The notes under the pieces: generated by a model
What the model was told of the DNA's origin: nothing
The model's database searches: none
Seen by the model: the letters and a program-made list of their open reading frames with translations, nothing else
DNA from: Corylus avellana
Lineage: Eukaryota > Streptophyta > Magnoliopsida > Fagales > Betulaceae
DNA: 64,000 nt
Assembly: GCF_901000735.1 (NCBI RefSeq)
Contig: NC_081541.1
Span: 49,724,771 to 49,788,770 of the forward strand
Reading direction: 5' to 3'
Part shown: positions 34,740-47,000 of the stretch, in pieces
Numbering within the stretch: the stretch's first letter is position 1
Layout of the letters: every line of letters begins with the position of its first letter
Program-made: the position numbers and the translations under genes

Positions 34740-36967
34740 TAGTCTTTTTTTAAAAAAAAAAAAAAAAAAACTATCGCAACTTCGTTCGAGCCATTGTCAC
34801 GTGAGGGTCGTGCAAAGTTTCTGTCCTATGATTAGTCACATTCTTTCTCAACCCAAGGCCCTGCAGAGGTTAACGCATGATTTGTCTCTAGCAGAATCGC
34901 AAATTCCAACTCCAGAAGCCTTCCTTCTTCACACAAGATCTTCCATGAGGCCATTTGCAAGTTGGGCTGCATCACTTCTTCATTTTCACAAAATTTTCGT
35001 GGTACTCACAACACCTTAGCACCAATAATTCAACATGCAGGCATTGACTTGCAACGATATGGTAATGTTTCCTCTACTTATTAAGCTGCAACACAAAAAG
35101 AAGTACATATTAATCATAACTTCTCTGCGCTCCCAAACCCCAAACAGAATGTGGAAAGAACATGTACCTGATTCAGATTCATTAGCAACTGGCAACACAT
35201 AGTTCTGAATGCAACTAAACAAGGACTGAAGGCAATCCTACACCAACAGCTTTGAGAAGTGAGTCTGGAAACTACAACACTCAGAAGTGAGTCTGGAAAC
35301 TACAAAATCTTACAGAACAGAATGAACTGAAAAATATAACAGGAAAAAAATTCTCACCCTAAGGTCTTCCAGATGGTGATCGATCCTTCAAACAGCTAAT
35401 ATGATATTCCCATGCACATTGAGGGAACAATACACGTAATTAGTTATGTAAACAAACAAACAAACTAGAAACACAAAGCATTTGAAACATAGGACATGAA
35501 AAGACTTGAGCTGAATATAAACTACCTACCTGGTAACATAAAATAATTGCACATCCATCAAAGTCAAACTCCGGAGTTTTGATAGTAAGAATGCATCCCT
35601 TGGTTCTGTTCATTAGCATTATGTCTACAGATTTTTCTTTTTGGTAGAGGAACACACACTGCAATTGGCCCAAATAATAAATATCATAAATGCAACTCAA
35701 GTAGACTGGAACAAGCTGAACAGATACAATAAACCAAAGGGCATAAAAAAAAAATGATAAGTTCTATACTATACCAAAGAAAATTTCAAAAAAAAAAAAA
35801 AAAAGTGCAAAAATTATGTTATCAATTAAAATGCTTAAGGTTCTCTTACAGCAACCCCTTGATATTGAACTTGAAACCAGTTGAATGTACATTATGGTCT
35901 GGTAGAGCAATAGCCAGTTGTGGTATGTAATGTCCTACACATGAAGGGAAATGAAGCAAAAACATGAAATATACACAAACGACAGGACCAGTAGATAAAT
36001 AGATAAACAGTTCATAAAGCAATAAGTTAACAATGTCCTAACAAGTTTCAATTTTTGAATTTTTTACAATCTCCCAAATATCATAGACTTGGAAGTTAAT
36101 GAGCCTGGCCCAAATGTTTATCATACATTCATACTAGTATGAGATTATACACAAAATGTGTAATGTGTTTCTAGCTTTACTAGATTAGATTCTTATGATA
36201 TATAGCCATACAAGGTCAGGCACTTAATTCATGAGGTTAGGCATCAATGGCAATGGTTCTCAGCACCAAAGTTTGTCTTTCCAACCTTGCAATACACAAC
36301 TCTTTCAAGAAGAACAAAAACTTACCTACATGAAAAGCCCCTTCACATTCATCACAACACAAAAGATCCCCTCCATCTTCACAGATGGGGCAGAGGTCAT
36401 CATTTTCATTGGTACACAATTTACAACCTTCTGACAGGGAATATTATAAACTTCATAGAGAGACACTGTTAATGTAACTAAAATCAATCTCAAGCAGAAG
36501 CAAATTTACCTCGCAGTTGCAGCAACTACAAAAGATGAGACACCCAATTTCCGCCCACAACATATCACTACTTAGAAAAGCAAATTCAACATATCAGTTT
36601 CAGAGAGATGTCCTGAAATTCTTAAACAGCAAAAAGGTCGCATTTTCTTTATTTAAAAAAACAAAAAATAATTTATGCCGATGAAATTTATAATATAACA
36701 AACATAATGCAAAACAAACCTCTCGCAATTCAGAATGATGTGGTAGATTTCTCTAAAGAGGAGCAACCATAGAATTTCAGGCAAACTCTTTTAGCAGTCC
36801 AACAAACAAATCCACATGCAGCACAAACAATCTAATGGGTCTTCTAAAACCACAATCTAAAATAGCATGGACTACCCACTTCAACCCCTCTGCATTTGTG
36901 ACCAAAACACAATATCCAAGCACTTTCAATCACACCTTTCAGCCTGGTTTCTCCAGGGACTCTAGCC
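34740..36967 (-). pseudogene. IDM1-like TDBD-PHD-GNAT gene, compact copy T2
   Basis: Direct repeat of T1 about 3 kb away, minus strand. 36967-36720 is the first TDBD exon. About 36565-36510 is the CCNCE exon with GT donor. 36427-36326 is the PHD finger ([28 protein letters not shown]). About 35660-35545 is QCVFLYQKEKSVD and KGCILTIKTPEFDFDGCA. About 35430-35355 is the second PHD, GNAT follows at about 35215-35168 (NYVLPVANESES), and the last exon lies at about 35070-34830. The Cys spacing of the first PHD is intact (C-x2-C, then CC-x2-C). The first TDBD exon has stops, so the complete protein could not be made. The exon order is correct, unlike copies A and C. Confidence 0.75.
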
Positions 36968-37349
36968 TACAATACAAGAGGCATGATCAATATTCACATA
37001 GATATGTATGTGTACTAACTATATTAAAAAAAAAAAAAAAAAAAAAACCATTAAAAAAATTACCCACGCCTCTTAGTCAATAGAAAACATTATCATCTAA
37101 AATCAGCTTCAGTTTCTCATTTCAACATTTTGATATTGAAAACTGTCATTTTTTTTTTACCTTAAATAAAGTCAGTCTCCTTAACAATGATCACACAGTA
37201 GCCACAAGAAAATCATTTTCTAACATTGATTACCTTTTCCCTTATAGCAGCTCTCAGGAGAAAAGGTATTGAATGGCAATTCAAAGCCTACACTTCCAAC
37301 AAGAGAAAAAGAAACCAAATTCCTCCGTTATTGGTTCCCACTGAACTTT

Positions 37350-37449
37350 NNNNNNNNNNNNNNNNNNNNNNNNNNNNNNNNNNNNNNNNNNNNNNNNNNN
37401 NNNNNNNNNNNNNNNNNNNNNNNNNNNNNNNNNNNNNNNNNNNNNNNNN
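37350..37449. other. Assembly gap, 100 N
   Basis: Exactly 100 N, between the T2 contig and the left arm of the large inverted repeat. The right arm continues past the matching point (57263) into unique sequence. Confidence 0.99.
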
Positions 37450-37571
37450 TATATGTGATATCTTTTTTATGCGAGGCTTGAATCTTTCTACACCTAAACA
37501 TGTATATTCAACGGCACAAATCACCTTCTAATATTGCTGGCCTCCAACAACTAATCATCGCTACTTGTATG

Positions 37572-37800
37572 CAGGGACTGTGGAAGGGGGGGATTGGCAG
37601 GGGCCCTCCCCCACAAATGACAAAAAAAAAAAAAAAAATTAAGGAAAAAACAAATTTTTATAGTTAATTGTTTTTTTTTTTTTCTTTTTTTTTTTGCTAA
37701 TGGGCCCCTGCCCATTAAATTTTTTTCAGCTATGGCCCCTGCCCATTAAATTTTTTTCAGCTATGGCCCCTGCCCATTCTCAAGGCTGGGTCCGTCCCTG
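37572..37800. mobile_element. hAT-type MITE with 8-base target duplication (left arm)
   Basis: Ends CAGGGACTG and (minus strand) CAGGGACGG, flanked by the perfect 8-base duplication CTTGTATG at 37564-37571 and 37801-37808, as expected for hAT elements. The 229 bases have GC-rich ends and an A/T-rich core, no coding capacity, and two copies of a TATGGCCCCTGCCCATT word near the right end. Confidence 0.85.
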
Positions 37801-40497
37801 CTTGTATGAATGGTAGATTGCGTAGCTAGGTCTGATAGTTGGTTGAGTAGTACAAGTCACCTCTCAAATGATATGGTCCACAAATGTGGCATGGAGTCCC
37901 ACCACATTCAATCCACAATTAATTTCTTCTACCGGCCCATTAGCCGTGTAGGTCCAGCAGTACGTACTCCAGTAGACTGTTTCCTGTATGATCATGAATA
38001 AACCAAGCAAAATATAACTTGCAATCTGTTTTTTGTATTTGAATTGATAATTTGATATTGTATTTGAATTTTTTTAATCTTTTTTTACTTTTTTATATTA
38101 AATATATTTATATTTTTCATTAAGAGTAACACATGTCGTCATTTAATTGGTGTTGACGAAGTACCTTAACAAAATCCGTCAAATGTTTTGACGAAATTTG
38201 ACTGCAAGAACTATTTTTTTTTTTTTTTGGCGTACTTTAAAGATCTCTGAAATCATTTTAATATCAGAAAGAGCTAATTGTAAATAAGGTAAAGCACAAT
38301 GACCAATTTTGCATTTTTTTCCTAAATATAATAACACATATAACCAATCCCTAACTAAAAAAATAATTCCCTATACTTGAAAATGGAAAAGATATGTTTG
38401 CATAAAGTTGAAGGACTCAAAATTTGTTAGACTAATTAAATCAACTCTCATTTCCATTTGACCAGTTTCCTTTAAGCATTTGATGCTCACAACAAATCTG
38501 AATTTTCAGCGATTAATTGGCCGGATTGTTAGCAATTCAGATACTTATATTACATGCTAGCCAGAGACCTACACGAGCAAGTACGACTCATAAGAATCCC
38601 TTCATACTTGCTATTTGTATTGCTAACAATTTGAATAAGTAAGTACACTAGATCTCAATCCACACATTACACTCTCTTTGTCAAAAACACTCAACATTGA
38701 AATGTATCACTTTGTGGGCATATACCCCTCACGCAAAGCTCATTGCTACCATGAAATCATCGCAATGTCAGAATTATATGAGCAAAAATGTCATGGGTTT
38801 TTCTTGAATTTATGTATATTTTTGGTGATTTGTAATGGATATGCGATTGAAATGGATATTTAGTAAGATAGTGGATGGATAATACTGATACAATATATTG
38901 ACGTGATAAGAGCGATTCGAGATGCTCAATTTCCATAGTCCTTCTTTCCCGTTAGTGCCCATTGATATAAAGATTAGGATCCCTTACAATTTTTTTTTTA
39001 AAAATTGTAGATTCTCAAATTACAGAATTTACGTTGTTTCTTTAGTTCGAAATGCTTGAAAAATGCCACATATTAAAGGCATGTTATCAAAGCAATTAGA
39101 ACGAATTTTCTCTTGAAAATTAGATAGCAATTAGTAATAGAGGGTATTAATTGCATATTTTTGAAACATTATGGGAGTACATTGCAAATTTTTAAACATT
39201 AGGATTCAAATTAAAAAACACCTCAAACTCTAGGGGTAAAGTGAATTTTCTCCTAATTACTTGAAGTCCACTTGCACAATTATTGATTGAGGATATATAT
39301 GTCGGTCGAGCACTAGTAAATTTCGTTCCTCATTTTCTAAGGCAATGCCCATGAAATTTCTCTCTTTCTTTCATGTTTGGTTTGCTTTTTGTTTGTTTGC
39401 TTTCTCAATCTTTTTCTTTCTTTGGTAGGCCATTAGTGGCATTATTTTGATGTGGATGCGTGCTGCTTTATATCCAAGCTTGCAATCAATATGTTTCTTG
39501 AATTTGAATTAATAGTTTGAGATTGATTGTATTTGAATGGTTGAAGTTTCAAATTTTTTTATTTTTTATTTTTTATATTATTTATAATTTTTATTAAGAG
39601 TGACATGTGGCAACATTTTATTGATGCTAATGAGACACATTAACAGAATTTGTCAAATCTTTTGACCGAATTTGACTGTATGAACTAAATTATTATTTTT
39701 ACATATTTCAAGTCTTCAAGAACTTCTGAGTTCATTTTAATACCACAAAAAGTTAATTGTAAATCTGGTAAACCGCAATGACTGACCGTTCATTTTTTCC
39801 TAAATATAATATAAATATAACCAATCCCTAGTTAAAAAAAAGTATTCACTATACTTGAAAATGGAAAATATATATTTGCATAAAGTTGAATTACTCAAAA
39901 TTTGTTAGACTACTTAATTCAACTCTCATTTTCATTTGTATGGTTCTCCCAAAGTGTTTTATGCTCACCACAGTTTAACTACACATCACCAATCTGAATT
40001 CTCAGCAACTACCTGGCCAAATCCCTGGCAATTCAGGCCGCTAATAGCACAATCCAGCCCAAGACCTACTCGAGCAAGTAAGTCCCATAAAAATCCCCTC
40101 ATACTTGCTGCTCATATTGCTAACAATCTAAGAAGATAAGTACGCTAGATCTCAATCCACACATCACACTCTTATCGTCAAAAATACGCAACATTTAAAT
40201 GTATTACCTTGTGTGCATATCCCTCACGCAAAGCTCATTGCTACTATGTCAGAATTATACGAGCAAATGTAATGGGTTTTTCTTGGATTTATGTATATTT
40301 TTTGTGATTTGTAATGGATATTCAATTGAAAGGGATATTTAGTAAGATAGTAGATGTATAATACTGATGCACTATATTGAAATGACAAGAGCAATTTGAG
40401 ATGCTCAATCTCCATAGCCCCTCTTTCCCCGTTGATCCTCATTGATATAGGCTCAAGTAACGCAGCAATTACAACTAAAACGTAAGCTTTTATTTTT

Positions 40498-40808
40498 CTG
40501 GCAATATGTAAAACGCCAGTAAATAGTTAAAAACGAAGTTAACATTCATCGGCTTGTATAAAACGCCAACAAAATTTGAAATTTATCGGTGTTTTGTAAA
40601 CACCAAAAAATTTAAATATGTAAGCGTTTTATAAACTTCAATATCTTATATAAATATGTCATTTTATTAGGGCATGGATCGTCAACCATGTTGTCTGGGA
40701 ATATTGGAATAATATACCAAAGTTAAAGTTCATTATAAAACACCGGTAAAACGCTTTATAAAAAGTCGTGTATATACCATTGTTTTATCAAAACTTATCT
40801 GCATCTTC
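40498..40808. repeat. About 310-base segment present in the left arm only
   Basis: The right arm reads AAGCTTTTATCTTCTCAAACC (minus strand, about 54196). The left arm has the same two halves (GCTTTTAT at 40490 and CTTCTCAAACC at 40809) separated by about 310 bases rich in AAAACGCC/GGCGTTTTATA words. Related sequence stands at 57320-57600 and 62480-62690, so it belongs to a dispersed family. Confidence 0.7.
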
Positions 40809-41245
40809 TCAAACCTTTAATTTAACGACGCTAATTGATGTAATTTAGTTATATTAATCATTCACACTTGTGGAATATTTTCTATGCAAGGCTCGAATCT
40901 TTCTACACCAACGATTGTATATTCAACCGATGAAATGACCTTCTAGCATTCCTTGCCTCCAACAACTAATCATCGCTGCTTGCTACCACTAAATTGTATG
41001 AACGATAGATTGCATAGCTAGGTTTGATAGTTGGTTGAGTTACCTCTCAAATGATAGGAATAGTTGGTTTGATAGTTGGTTGAGTTTTGCTTTATCAAGG
41101 AAGAAGTGGATTGAAAAAACTTGACTTCTCTGTAGAATGTGCCATCTACCATTCCATGCAATACGGTCCACTTGTTTGTTTTTGTTTTTTCATATATATA
41201 TATATTTTTTTCCGTTGGGAAATTAAAAAGGATAATGGTTTTGAG

Positions 41246-41345
41246 NNNNNNNNNNNNNNNNNNNNNNNNNNNNNNNNNNNNNNNNNNNNNNNNNNNNNNN
41301 NNNNNNNNNNNNNNNNNNNNNNNNNNNNNNNNNNNNNNNNNNNNN
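41246..41345. other. Assembly gap, 100 N
   Basis: Exactly 100 N. The 550 bases before it recur almost unchanged at 42461-43005. Confidence 0.99.
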
Positions 41346-42325
41346 AATATTTTCTATTAAACTTCAAATTATCAACATGGTCTTATTAGTGTAGTTTTGA
41401 TAAAAAGTGGTTCTCTAAATTTGATAAATTAAAATTTTCTCCTTAAATTTAGCTTTTGATATAAAGTAGCCAATGCCATAATAAGGACCTTAATGGCCCT
41501 ATCACCGAAAGAAAAACGAGAACGCAAACGCAGCATAAAAATAAAAAATAAAATAAAATAAAAAATTTCATGGGCATTGCCTTTGAAAATGAGAGAGAGA
41601 GAAAAAAAAAAGGGGGAAATTCCATGGGCATTGGCTTTGAAAATGAGAGACAAAAAGAAACAAAGGAAATTCCATGGGCATTCCTTTGAAAATGAGAGAC
41701 AGCAATCTAAAAGTGCACAACCGACGTTTCCTCAATCAATAATTTTGTAAGTAGTCGTCAAAGTCCTTATGAATGGATGGATCATGGATGTATGAATTAA
41801 ATTATCTAACACCCCGATATCTTTGATCACATATTGAAAAGATGAAGAGTAGCTCACATAAAATGGGTAGTTTATAAAAATAAGAGTAAAAGTCCACATA
41901 TCCCCCTTAAATTACCACTCAATTAACAATGTCTCCCTTAAACTATCAATTGTGACAATGTCTCCCCAAAGTATCAAAACATTGTCAATGTCTCTCAAAG
42001 GCTAGCAAAAAGATAAAAATGCCCTTACATATTTCTCAATCAGGCAAAAATACCCCTATAAACTCGAAAAATATATATTTTTTTTAAAAACGAAAAATTG
42101 TAATTAAAAAAATTATTAGAAAAAATATTTTTAAACGATTTTTTTTTAAAAAAAAAAATTTTGTTTTAACAAACAATTTTTTTTTTTTTTTTAAAAAAGG
42201 GAAATTCTTATTTTAAAAAATAAAAATAAAAACGAAAATTTTCAAGTTTTTATATAAAAAAAAAATCGAATTTTTTTTAATTTTTTTCTTATAAAAATGA
42301 TTTCTTTTTATTTTTTTTTTTAAAT

Positions 42326-42360
<35 letters not shown>
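41346..42360. repeat. Inverted copy of 59275-60125, gap-bounded contig
   Basis: The sequence matches 60125 down to about 59275 in reverse (for example CAACATGGTCTTATTAGTG at 41375 against CACTAATAAGACCATGTTG at 60082). It holds half of the foldback MITE described at 59088-59697 and ends in a T tract of more than 30 at the gap. Confidence 0.87.
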
Positions 42361-42460
42361 NNNNNNNNNNNNNNNNNNNNNNNNNNNNNNNNNNNNNNNN
42401 NNNNNNNNNNNNNNNNNNNNNNNNNNNNNNNNNNNNNNNNNNNNNNNNNNNNNNNNNNNN
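42361..42460. other. Assembly gap, 100 N
   Basis: Exactly 100 N, entered through a long T homopolymer. Confidence 0.99.
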
Positions 42461-43915
42461 ATATTGGAATAATATACCAAAGTTAAAGTTCATTATAAAA
42501 CACCGGTAAAACGCTTTATAAAAAGTCGTGTATATACCATTGTTTTATCAAAATTTATCTGCATCTTCTCAAACCTTTAATTTAACGACGCTAATTGATG
42601 TAATTTAGTTATATTAATCATTCACACTTGTGGAATATTTTCTATGCAAGGCTCGAATCTTTCTACACCAACGATTGTATATTCAACCGATGAAATGACC
42701 TTCTAGCATTCCTTGCCTCCAACAACTAATCATCGCTGCTTGCTACCACTAAATTGTATGAACGATAGATTGCATAGCTAGGTTTGATAGTTGGTTGAGT
42801 TACCTCTCAAATGATAGGAATAGTTGGTTTGATAGTTGGTTGAGTTTTGCTTTATCAAGGAAGAAGCGGATTGAAAAAACTTGACTTCTCTGTAGAATGT
42901 GCCATCTACCATTCCATGCAATACGGTCCACTTGTTTGTTTTTGTTTTTTCATATATATATATATTTTTTTCCGTTGGGAAATTAAAAAGGATAATGGTT
43001 TTGAGTAAAGCTTTTCTCTCCTGACAAATGGTTATGCTTTCTCTCCTCTTAATTAAATCTCGCATCCTTAATGTGAAAGGGATTTAATCTCAAATCTTTG
43101 ACATATATGGTGATAATAAATTTTATCAGTTAAACTAATTTATACACATTTTAATGAAAACTCAGCAATCAAATTATTGTTGTTTTTATTAAAGACTTAA
43201 TTGCACTTTTACGAAAGGTTAAACAATATTTTTAGAAATTGTATTTTTATTAACTGCATTTTCTGAACCCTATTGAAATGAAAATTTTCTAACATTTTCA
43301 TACCCAAGAAGTGTGGACAATCCAAATCTGAAAGAAAGAAAGAAATAAACTTCATGGACACTTCCTTTGAAAAAGAGAGACGGTGATCTAGATGTACAGA
43401 ATTACCAACATGTCCTCAATCAATAATTGTGCAAGTAGACTTCAGGACTTGCATTATCTTGTTCAAGTGGAAGAATAATATCAAACAGAGACCACAATTA
43501 ATTAGGACCACAAGTGGAAGAATATTATCATGTTCTTGCAATAATGTCATGTAATAATAGGACCACGTGATCGTGGGAAAGCGATTCGGCTTAGAGCATT
43601 CATATCTGACTCAGTAAATACTTAGTTAAATCTTAGCTAAAAGATCACATTTTTCTATTTTAGCTACGTACCCACTTTTTTAAAGCAAATATATTAGGCC
43701 CAGCATTTTAACTACTTTATTTAAATATTCTTTTTATTATTATTATTATTATTATTAAAGTTCAAGTGTCACTCAATAGCAATTTGAGGAGAGATCATAA
43801 AATAATTTTTTTTCTTGAAGGAGAGACGATAGAACAAATTTTAAATTAATATATGTTATGAATTGTTGAGCTACAATGCTCAGCAAATTTGCAACAATGG
43901 CAAACCATTGTTGAC
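42461..43915. repeat. Inner part of left inverted-repeat arm, with CNL-upstream-like sequence
   Basis: 42461-43005 repeats 40695-41245 directly with very few differences. The whole segment matches 54195 down to 52833 in reverse. About 42870-43330 is, in reverse, the CNL upstream flank (22840-23345). It ends at AACAATGGCAAACCATTGTTGAC, a short palindrome, right at the gap. Confidence 0.9.
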
Positions 43916-44015
43916 NNNNNNNNNNNNNNNNNNNNNNNNNNNNNNNNNNNNNNNNNNNNNNNNNNNNNNNNNNNNNNNNNNNNNNNNNNNNNNNNNNNNN
44001 NNNNNNNNNNNNNNN
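43916..44015. other. Assembly gap, 100 N
   Basis: Exactly 100 N. Both sides are duplicated sequence: the left side pairs with 52833, the right side with 17640. Confidence 0.99.
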
Positions 44016-47000
44016 GCTAGAAGAGTCTATATGAAATTCCATGGTTGTTCTTCTTCAAAGAAAGCTACCGTCAGTCTGAATTGCAAAGGTATCTTTTGCA
44101 TCATATTTGTTATGCTATAAAGTTCATTTGCGTTAACTTCTTTTTTTAAAGAAAATGTGATGCTTTGGCTGTTTAATGAATTACAGGACATCTTCCTGAA
44201 ACTGACAATGGGTATTTGATGCTGCTATGTAAATCATGTGTGGAGTGTTGAAAAGATTCTCGAGCTAGCTTTGCTTAAACAGCTGATGCTAATGATGGGT
44301 ACGCATTATTAGATTTGATTTCAAAGTAGTCATTATTAACTTTTTGGCTTCTGTGTTGTTTATATTTATTATTATTTTTTTTTTATGTGAATTTTTGGTT
44401 CCCTCGGTGTGAAAAGGAATATGATGTTGACTGTTTGAAGGATCACAATATGTAAGACTAAGGGGTGAGGACTTTTTCTGTTATTTTTTGCAGTTCTGTG
44501 GCCACTAGAATTACTTTTCTGTTTATTGGATCTGCAAATGTTAACAAGACTCATCCACCAGAAATTGCCAAAAGGGAAGTGGTTCTGTTTCGCGGAGAAC
44601 AAAAGCTTCCGTAATCACTTCTGAATCCTGTAAGGAGGCTAACGTTCAATAAGATGGAGGGTTCTTAATTGGAAATTGACCTCTTCTTATGAAACTAGAC
44701 TTTTTCCCATTTTCATAGTAAAAAACAAAATTGAAACTAGACAGTTGCTTTCAAATGTTGTTGCCTCCATGTGAGTGATTGTCAAATTTTTCCTGTCATA
44801 TTTTGCAATTCTATTGCCACTAGAAATACTTTTTTGTTTATTTGAACTACAAATGGTAACAATATTTATCCATAACTATTGGTTGTTCACTTCAAAATTT
44901 TATAGTTGAAAAGAAAGCCATATATTCCATGTGATATCTAATAACTCAAAAAATTAAGTTGAATTTACTCTAAAAGATCCATGAATGGGTACTAGGAAAC
45001 GGATGAAGCCTCATTTGCTATTTTTTAATGCATGCTTTTATTTGTGTCAAAAAGCATCTCGAGTTGATTGGAAACCAGCTTAGCACTTGCATGGTATGTT
45101 TAATTAGAATCTGCATTAGCACCATGATAAACTGAAAGTTATCTTTATTTGCATAAACTATTCATATGATCTGATGCACGTTTGTGTAGGTTTTCCATTT
45201 CAATCTACTATGCATGTGTTGTTAATTTCTTTGTTGATTCAGACGTTTAGCTATTTTCTCATTAATAGGTACTAAAAGTTTAGTGGGAACCTGTGCACCT
45301 TGTAAAAGTTCAGGGGAATTTTGGTTTCTTTTTCTTTTGTTGGAAGTGCTTTGAATTACCATTCAGTACCTTTTCTCCTCAAAGCTTCTATAAGGGAAAA
45401 GGTAATCAATGATAGAAAAATATTTTCTTGTGGCTACTGTGTGATCACTGTTAAGGTGACTGACTTGATTTATGGTTAAAAAATGGCAGTTTTCCTGATA
45501 TCTAGCCGGCATTGAACAAATTGGATGCACATGCTGTTTCTGATACCTTCAATTATCAAAATGTTGAAATGAGAAACTGAAGCCGGTTTTAGATGGTAAC
45601 ATTTTCTATTGACCAAGAGGTGCGGGTAATTTTTTTAATGGTTGTTCTTTTCATTATCAATAGTATATATATGTATGCATATTGATTTTGTCCCTTGTAC
45701 TGTAGGCCCCTAGAGAAACCAGGCTGCAAGGTGTGATTGAAAGTAGTTGGATATTGTGTTTTGGTGGCAAATAAACATTTACCAGCGTTGAGTAGGAGAA
45801 CATTTTCTGTAACGTGTAAATGCTTTGGTGGACGGTTATAAGAGTGTCTGAAATTCAATGGTTGTTCCTCTTTAAAGAAATCTACTGCATCATTATGAAG
45901 TGCAGAGGTTTGTTTTGCTTCATGTTTGTTATCTTATAAAGTTCATTAGCATAAGTTCTTTTTTTCCTTTTTCTTTTTTAAATAAAAAATAAAAATAAAG
46001 AAAATGTGACGTTTTGGCTGTTTAATGAATTACAGGAGGACATCTTCCTAAATAGGCTGAAACTAACAATGGGAATTTGATGCAACTGAGTATTGATATG
46101 TTGGATTTTCTTTTCTGAGTAGTGATATGCTGTGGGCAAAAATTGTTGGTCTCATCTTTTGTACTTGCTGCAACTGTGAGGTAAATTTGTTTTTTCTTGA
46201 CATTGATTTTATTTGCATTTAGTTAGCATGTGAGCCACTCAGAGTTTGAAACTCACGCAATTTGGGCATCATATATAAGTGTTTCAAATCATTTGGGTGG
46301 TTGGGGTCAAATTCTCTGGTGTTGGCCCCACGGAGGTACGGTCCTGCAATTGGTGTCCAAAATCAATTGGCAAGACCTCCGTGGACCAGGTCCACCCAAA
46401 GTCTGGAAAGGAATTTTGAAATTTGACAAGAAATAGGTTGTCTTAGCTTTCCACTTTAGTTTCTTTCTTTATGTAATTGAAACTTAGACCCATCCAGTGA
46501 TTACTCCTTGTTATATGTTTTGTGATTGACTAGTTTCTTGTGATAAAACTGTGGCTTGCTGCTATGTATCAAGAATTTTATTCCTACTTTTATCCTAATT
46601 ATATGTATTGTTCCCTCAATGTGCAAAGGAATATATGGGCTGTCTGAAGGATCACCATTTGGTAGACCTTAGGGTGAGAATTTTCTCGTTATATTTTGCA
46701 GTTCTATTGCCACCCGAATTACTTTTCTATTTATTTGAACTACAAACATTAACAGAAGTGGTTTTGTTGCTCGGATTGCAACAAAATTCATTCTTTTTTG
46801 TAAAATTTTGTAGTTTGTGGAGATCAAAAGTTTCCAGACTCATGCACTTCTAAATGTTTTAAGGAGGCCAACAACAGGATGGTGAGTTCTTAATTGGAAT
46901 TTGCCTCTTCATCGTATGAAACTAGATAGTTGCTTTCAGAGTACGTTGCCATTTTTCATGTGACAGATTGTTAATTGCTATGTTAGTATACAAGTGACTT

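Larger units (their letters stand above)
37450..41245. repeat. Left arm of large inverted repeat
   Basis: Read backwards, this matches 57263 down to 53780. Matching landmarks: the hAT-MITE at 37572-37800 with 56930-57149, the 63-codon stretch at 37810-38001 with 56910-56719 (same translation), 38678-38863 with 56042-55857 (same translation), and 40224-40442 with 54465-54247. It contains two diverged copies of one family (about 38040-38960 and 39500-40440). The shared words include the CAAATGTTTTGACGAAATTTGACTG type at 38190. No protein gene is recognised. The arm ends at a 100-N gap. Confidence 0.9.
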
